DNA from: Flavobacteriaceae bacterium
GTDB taxonomy: Bacteria > Bacteroidota > Bacteroidia > Flavobacteriales > Flavobacteriaceae
Assembly: GCA_016763715.1 (NCBI GenBank)
Contig: JAESTG010000313.1
Coordinates: 1 to 9,574, forward strand
Length of the DNA stretch: 9,574 nucleotides
Direction: 5' to 3'
Both the position numbers and the translations under genes were made by a program. Shown piece after piece: positions 6,666 through 9,574 of the stretch (the first letter of the stretch is position 1; each line of letters opens with the position of its first letter). Under the pieces are notes generated by a model. That model was not told the origin of the DNA. It ran no database searches and saw only the letters and a list, made by a program, of their open reading frames with translations.

Positions 6666-9176
6666 ATGAAAAACTTTTTACTCGCAATTCTATTTCTTTC
6701 CTCAACGTGTCTATGGGCTCAAACCAAGGTTAGTGGTGAAGTAAAAGACGAATATGGAGAACCCGTTGGTTTTGCCAATGTTATTTTTAAAGACTCCAAT
6801 GAGGGTACAATAACTAACGAAAATGGTCGATTTTACCTTGAGAGTGAAAACATACATGATGGTTTGTGGGTTTCTTTCGTGGGATACGAATTGTTAGCAG
6901 TTCCACTTGAGAAACGGACGACTTACGAATTGACAATTACACTGAAAGAAGAAGCATCTGCATTAGATGAGGTAGTCATTTTTAGCGGAAAAACTTCCAA
7001 GAAGGATAACCCTGCAATCACCATTCTGAAAAAAATATGGGAGAACAGACGTGAGAACGGCGTAAAAAAGTTCAAACAATACAGCTACGATAAATACGAA
7101 AAACTGGAATTTGATATCAACACCATAGATTCATCTTTGATTAAAAGTAAAATTTTTAAAGGGATGGAATTTGTTTGGGATCAAATAGATACTTCCAAAG
7201 TAACTGGAAATTCCTATCTCCCCATTTTTATCAATGAAGCATTTTCTAAAGTATATGGGGATAACTTATTAAAGAAAGAAAAAGAAATACTTGAAGGAAA
7301 TAAAAATTCAGGTTTTGAGAATAATCAAACGCTTATTGCTTTTGTGAAGGATTTATATAAGGAGTATAATGTATATGATAATTATTTAAAGTTTTTTGAT
7401 AAAGCATTTACCAGTCCATTGTCGCGTACAGGGGTGGATGTGTATAATTATGTATTGTTAGATAGTGCATATCGTGACAATAAATGGTGTTATAATATTG
7501 TGTATTACCCAAGACGTAAAAATGAATTAACCTTTAAAGGCGATTTTTGGGTGAATGATACAACTTGGGCCATCAAAGAAATTAATCTTCAAGCCTCTAA
7601 GAGCGCCAATCTAAATTGGGTGCGAGAAGTATATATTGAACAAGAGTTTGATGTGTTAAATGATTCTATATTTTTAATTACCCGTGATTATTTTTTGAGT
7701 GATTTTAGTTTCAGAAAAAAAGAAGATGCACAGGGTATTTATGGAAAGCGAACCACTTTATTTGATAACTACACTTTTGATGTGCAGAAGGAGAAATCTT
7801 TTTATACGGAACAAATTGATCCTTATCAACCCGAAATATATGATCGGTCAGATAGTTTTTGGGAAGAACGTCGGCTTGAAAAATTAAATAAAGACGAGCA
7901 AGGGGTTTATGCCATGCTCGATACCTTGAAAAATTTACCTCGCTTTAAAGCCCTTTATAATATTGGTGCTACGTTGGCCAGTGGCTATTACCAAGTTGGT
8001 AATGTAGACGTAGGCCCTGTGTTTTCCATCTTTGGTTTTAATGAAGCCGAAGGAATGCGTATTCGATTAGGAGGAAGAACCTATTTTAGTCAGAATGACC
8101 CTTGGAGACTGGAAGTTTTTGGTGCCTACGGATTTAAAGATCACCGTTTCAAATATGGAGTTTCAGGAAAGTGGTTGCTTGATAGGAAGTCACGCTTTAC
8201 CATATTCGGAGGGAACAGAAAAGACGTTGAACAAACTGGAGCTAGCCTGACGAGTAGTACAGATGTTTTAGGGCGAAATTTGGCTTCGTCGTCACTAATA
8301 TCAATTGGTGCCAATGACCGATTAACGAGAGTGAATCTTTCAACCGCGGGGTTCTCTTTGGAGCCCGTCAAAAATTTGAACATACGAGTTACGGGTTCGT
8401 TTAGAACGTTGAAGTCGGCGACAAAAACCTTTAGTTTGGATTATTTTGATGAAAACGGAAATATCCAAAGTGAGCTTTCGCAGTCAGAAATAGAGTTGGG
8501 ATTCTTCTACACTCCTAAAAAGAAAACATCTGGATATAGTGTGGAACGAACCATTATCAATGATGGCGAATACCCTAGTTTCTTTTTGGGATATACTTAC
8601 GGTACCAAAGGCTTGTTGGGTGGAGATTTTGAATATTCAAAAGTACAGGCACTGTATACACAGCCATGGAATATTGGTGGATTGGGAAAAGCATATACAA
8701 CCATTGAAATAGGTAAAACCTTCGATGAGGTGCCACTAGCCTTACTGAATCCAGTTCCAGGTAATCAAACTCTCTTCAGTATATATAATACCTTTACGCA
8801 GCTCGATTATTATGAATTTGTGAGCGATACCTATGCGTCTTTCCATTTTCAGCACAATTTTGGTGGTCGTGTTTTTTCACGTATTCCTTTTCTTCGGAAG
8901 TTAAACTTACGTGAAATCATTGGCTTTAGAACAATTTATGGCAATATATCTCAAGAAAATATCGAATTAAGCCGACCTGCTTTTGAAGTGTTGACAGACC
9001 GTCCTTTGACGCCAGAAAACCTATCTCCATCAGAAGAGCTTTATTGGGAATGGAGCGTAGGAATTGGCAACATTTTCCGAGTGTTCCGTATCGACTTTAA
9101 TTTCAGAGGTAATTATCTAGACAACCCTGGAGCAAGAGACTTTGGAGTAACTGGAGTTTTTGGTTTTTCGTTTTAG
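6666..9176 (+). CDS. DUF5686 outer-membrane protein with carboxypeptidase-like regulatory domain
   Basis: A large envelope protein of unknown function. The 836-residue product opens with a signal peptide (cut near WAQ, residues 17-19). Residues ~22-95 form a CarboxypepD_reg-like beta domain: VSGEVKDEYGEPVGFANVIF and the ENGRFYLES turn, the same module found at the N-terminus of SusC-type TonB-dependent receptors. No TonB plug follows, however. Residues ~115-430 are a polar region, and from ~440 many alternating strands rich in aromatic residues suggest an outer-membrane beta barrel. The last residue is Phe (GVFGFSF), as in many barrel proteins recognised by BamA. This domain order and length agree with the Bacteroidota DUF5686 family. 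It begins 178 bases after the pdhB stop; DUF5686 genes are often found beside pdhB in flavobacteria as I recall. Stop codon TAG; no frameshift seen. Expression signals upstream are unclear. Confidence 0.88.
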   Translation: MKNFLLAILFLSSTCLWAQTKVSGEVKDEYGEPVGFANVIFKDSNEGTITNENGRFYLESENIHDGLWVSFVGYELLAVPLEKRTTYELTITLKEEASALDEVVIFSGKTSKKDNPAITILKKIWENRRENGVKKFKQYSYDKYEKLEFDINTIDSSLIKSKIFKGMEFVWDQIDTSKVTGNSYLPIFINEAFSKVYGDNLLKKEKEILEGNKNSGFENNQTLIAFVKDLYKEYNVYDNYLKFFDKAFTSPLSRTGVDVYNYVLLDSAYRDNKWCYNIVYYPRRKNELTFKGDFWVNDTTWAIKEINLQASKSANLNWVREVYIEQEFDVLNDSIFLITRDYFLSDFSFRKKEDAQGIYGKRTTLFDNYTFDVQKEKSFYTEQIDPYQPEIYDRSDSFWEERRLEKLNKDEQGVYAMLDTLKNLPRFKALYNIGATLASGYYQVGNVDVGPVFSIFGFNEAEGMRIRLGGRTYFSQNDPWRLEVFGAYGFKDHRFKYGVSGKWLLDRKSRFTIFGGNRKDVEQTGASLTSSTDVLGRNLASSSLISIGANDRLTRVNLSTAGFSLEPVKNLNIRVTGSFRTLKSATKTFSLDYFDENGNIQSELSQSEIELGFFYTPKKKTSGYSVERTIINDGEYPSFFLGYTYGTKGLLGGDFEYSKVQALYTQPWNIGGLGKAYTTIEIGKTFDEVPLALLNPVPGNQTLFSIYNTFTQLDYYEFVSDTYASFHFQHNFGGRVFSRIPFLRKLNLREIIGFRTIYGNISQENIELSRPAFEVLTDRPLTPENLSPSEELYWEWSVGIGNIFRVFRIDFNFRGNYLDNPGARDFGVTGVFGFSF

Positions 9177-9318
9177 AGTTTTGAATTAAAGCCTAGATAG
9201 ACGCAACGCTGTACTCTTATTTTTGTATATTTATTATTCCTCCCCTTTTTAATTTTCTCGTTTATCGAAAAGATGGGCATATAGATGCTATTTGTCAAAA
9301 TTTCAAATACTAAGCGCC

Positions 9319-9370
9319 GAACTCATGATTTAAGTTTCGTTAAAAATTGAATGTGCCGCTTTGAATGTTT
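9319..9370 (+). repeat. Diverged direct repeat, copy 1
   Basis: The copy is bounded by GAACTCATGA (9319-9328) and TGCCGCTTTGAATGTTT (9354-9370). Both blocks recur in the same order in copy 2, with 10/10 and 16/17 identity. Between the blocks the copies differ in length by 12 bases and have diverged. Confidence 0.55.
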
Positions 9371-9400
9371 TAGCTCGTATTGTTTCTATTTTAAACATAA

Positions 9401-9464
9401 GAACTCATGAAATATTTAAAAGAAAAAAGTGACAAAGAATTTAATCCTGCCACTTTGAATGTTT
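9401..9464 (+). repeat. Diverged direct repeat, copy 2
   Basis: GAACTCATGA (9401-9410) and TGCCACTTTGAATGTTT (9448-9464) repeat copy 1. The ATG inside the first block opens a 23-codon frame, 9407-9478, starting MKYLKEKSDK and ending NVYTTE. In copy 1 the same ATG is followed after one codon by TAA. Both copies read A-A/T-L-N-V through the second block, but I do not recognise the peptide and do not call it a gene. Confidence 0.55.
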
Positions 9465-9505
9465 ACACAACGGAATAATCCTTATTGTGAATTGCTTTCA
9501 GACTT

Positions 9506-9513
9506 CAAAGATA
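9506..9513 (-). promoter_or_regulatory. Candidate -7 box TATCTTTG, minus strand
   Basis: Reading leftward, TATCTTTG matches TAnnTTTG exactly. It would start a transcript through the repeat pair toward the DUF5686 3' end. No -33 TTG is at normal spacing, so it may be chance. Confidence 0.2.
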
Positions 9514-9530
9514 CATAAAATAATAGAATA

Positions 9531-9546
9531 GGTTTTACGGAAAACC
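9531..9546. repeat. Inverted repeat GGTTTT-ACGG-AAAACC
   Basis: Perfect 6-bp arms with a four-base centre, 17 bases from the candidate minus-strand box at 9506-9513. It could be a small hairpin or an operator; it lacks a T-run on either side, so it is not a terminator. Confidence 0.35.
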
Positions 9547-9574
9547 GCAACCATTATATATAATAATGATATAA

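Larger units (their letters stand above)
9177..9574. other. Gene-poor 3' region with repeats
   Basis: These 398 bases hold no open frame that looks like a gene. They contain a diverged repeat pair (9319-9370 and 9401-9464), a small inverted repeat (9531-9546) and promoter-like boxes. Only a weak hairpin follows the DUF5686 stop: AGAGT (9175-9179) with ACTCT (9213-9217), then TATTTTTG, which could be a poor terminator. The right edge is very AT-rich. Confidence 0.6.

Overview
The window looks like chromosomal DNA of a marine-type Flavobacteriaceae bacterium (Bacteroidota). The evidence is AT-rich DNA, coding starts with little Shine-Dalgarno signal, genes typical of the family (a CNT nucleoside transporter with an N-terminal periplasmic domain, DUF151 nuclease with a UVR tail, a DUF5686 outer-membrane protein) and TAnnTTTG-like promoter boxes. 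This is family-level recognition from sequence alone; no database search was done.

Layout. Positions 1-5229 are all on the minus strand. In transcription order they are etfB, etfA, a rho-independent terminator (about 3456-3501), then a nucleotide-metabolism cluster: DUF151 bifunctional nuclease, nupC-type nucleoside transporter, and thyA. A probable next gene starts at 19 and runs off the left edge. Positions 5230-5536 form a divergent intergenic region with several dyad-symmetric sites. On the plus strand follow pdhB (pyruvate dehydrogenase E1 beta, 5537-6487) and a large DUF5686 outer-membrane protein (6666-9176). The last ~400 bases (9177-9574) hold no convincing gene but contain a diverged repeat pair and a small inverted repeat.

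The strongest observations are two premature in-frame stops in otherwise intact, conserved housekeeping genes. thyA has TGA at codon 72, where family members carry Leu (one base from TTA), and the frame then continues intact for 202 codons with all catalytic residues. pdhB has TAG at codon 317 (316 residues made), followed in frame by eight codons matching the usual flavobacterial C-terminus and then another TAG. Either the consensus has base errors, or the strain carries very recent nonsense alleles; the thyA change would predict thymidine dependence, with a nucleoside transporter gene directly upstream in the same cluster.

Functionally the genes are ordinary core metabolism: electron transfer from acyl-CoA dehydrogenases (ETF), acetyl-CoA formation (PDH), nucleoside uptake and dTMP synthesis, and an envelope protein of unknown role. 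I see no defence system, mobile element, CRISPR array, tRNA or rRNA. No clearly new biological system is visible; the interest lies in the nonsense codons and the intergenic dyads and repeats.
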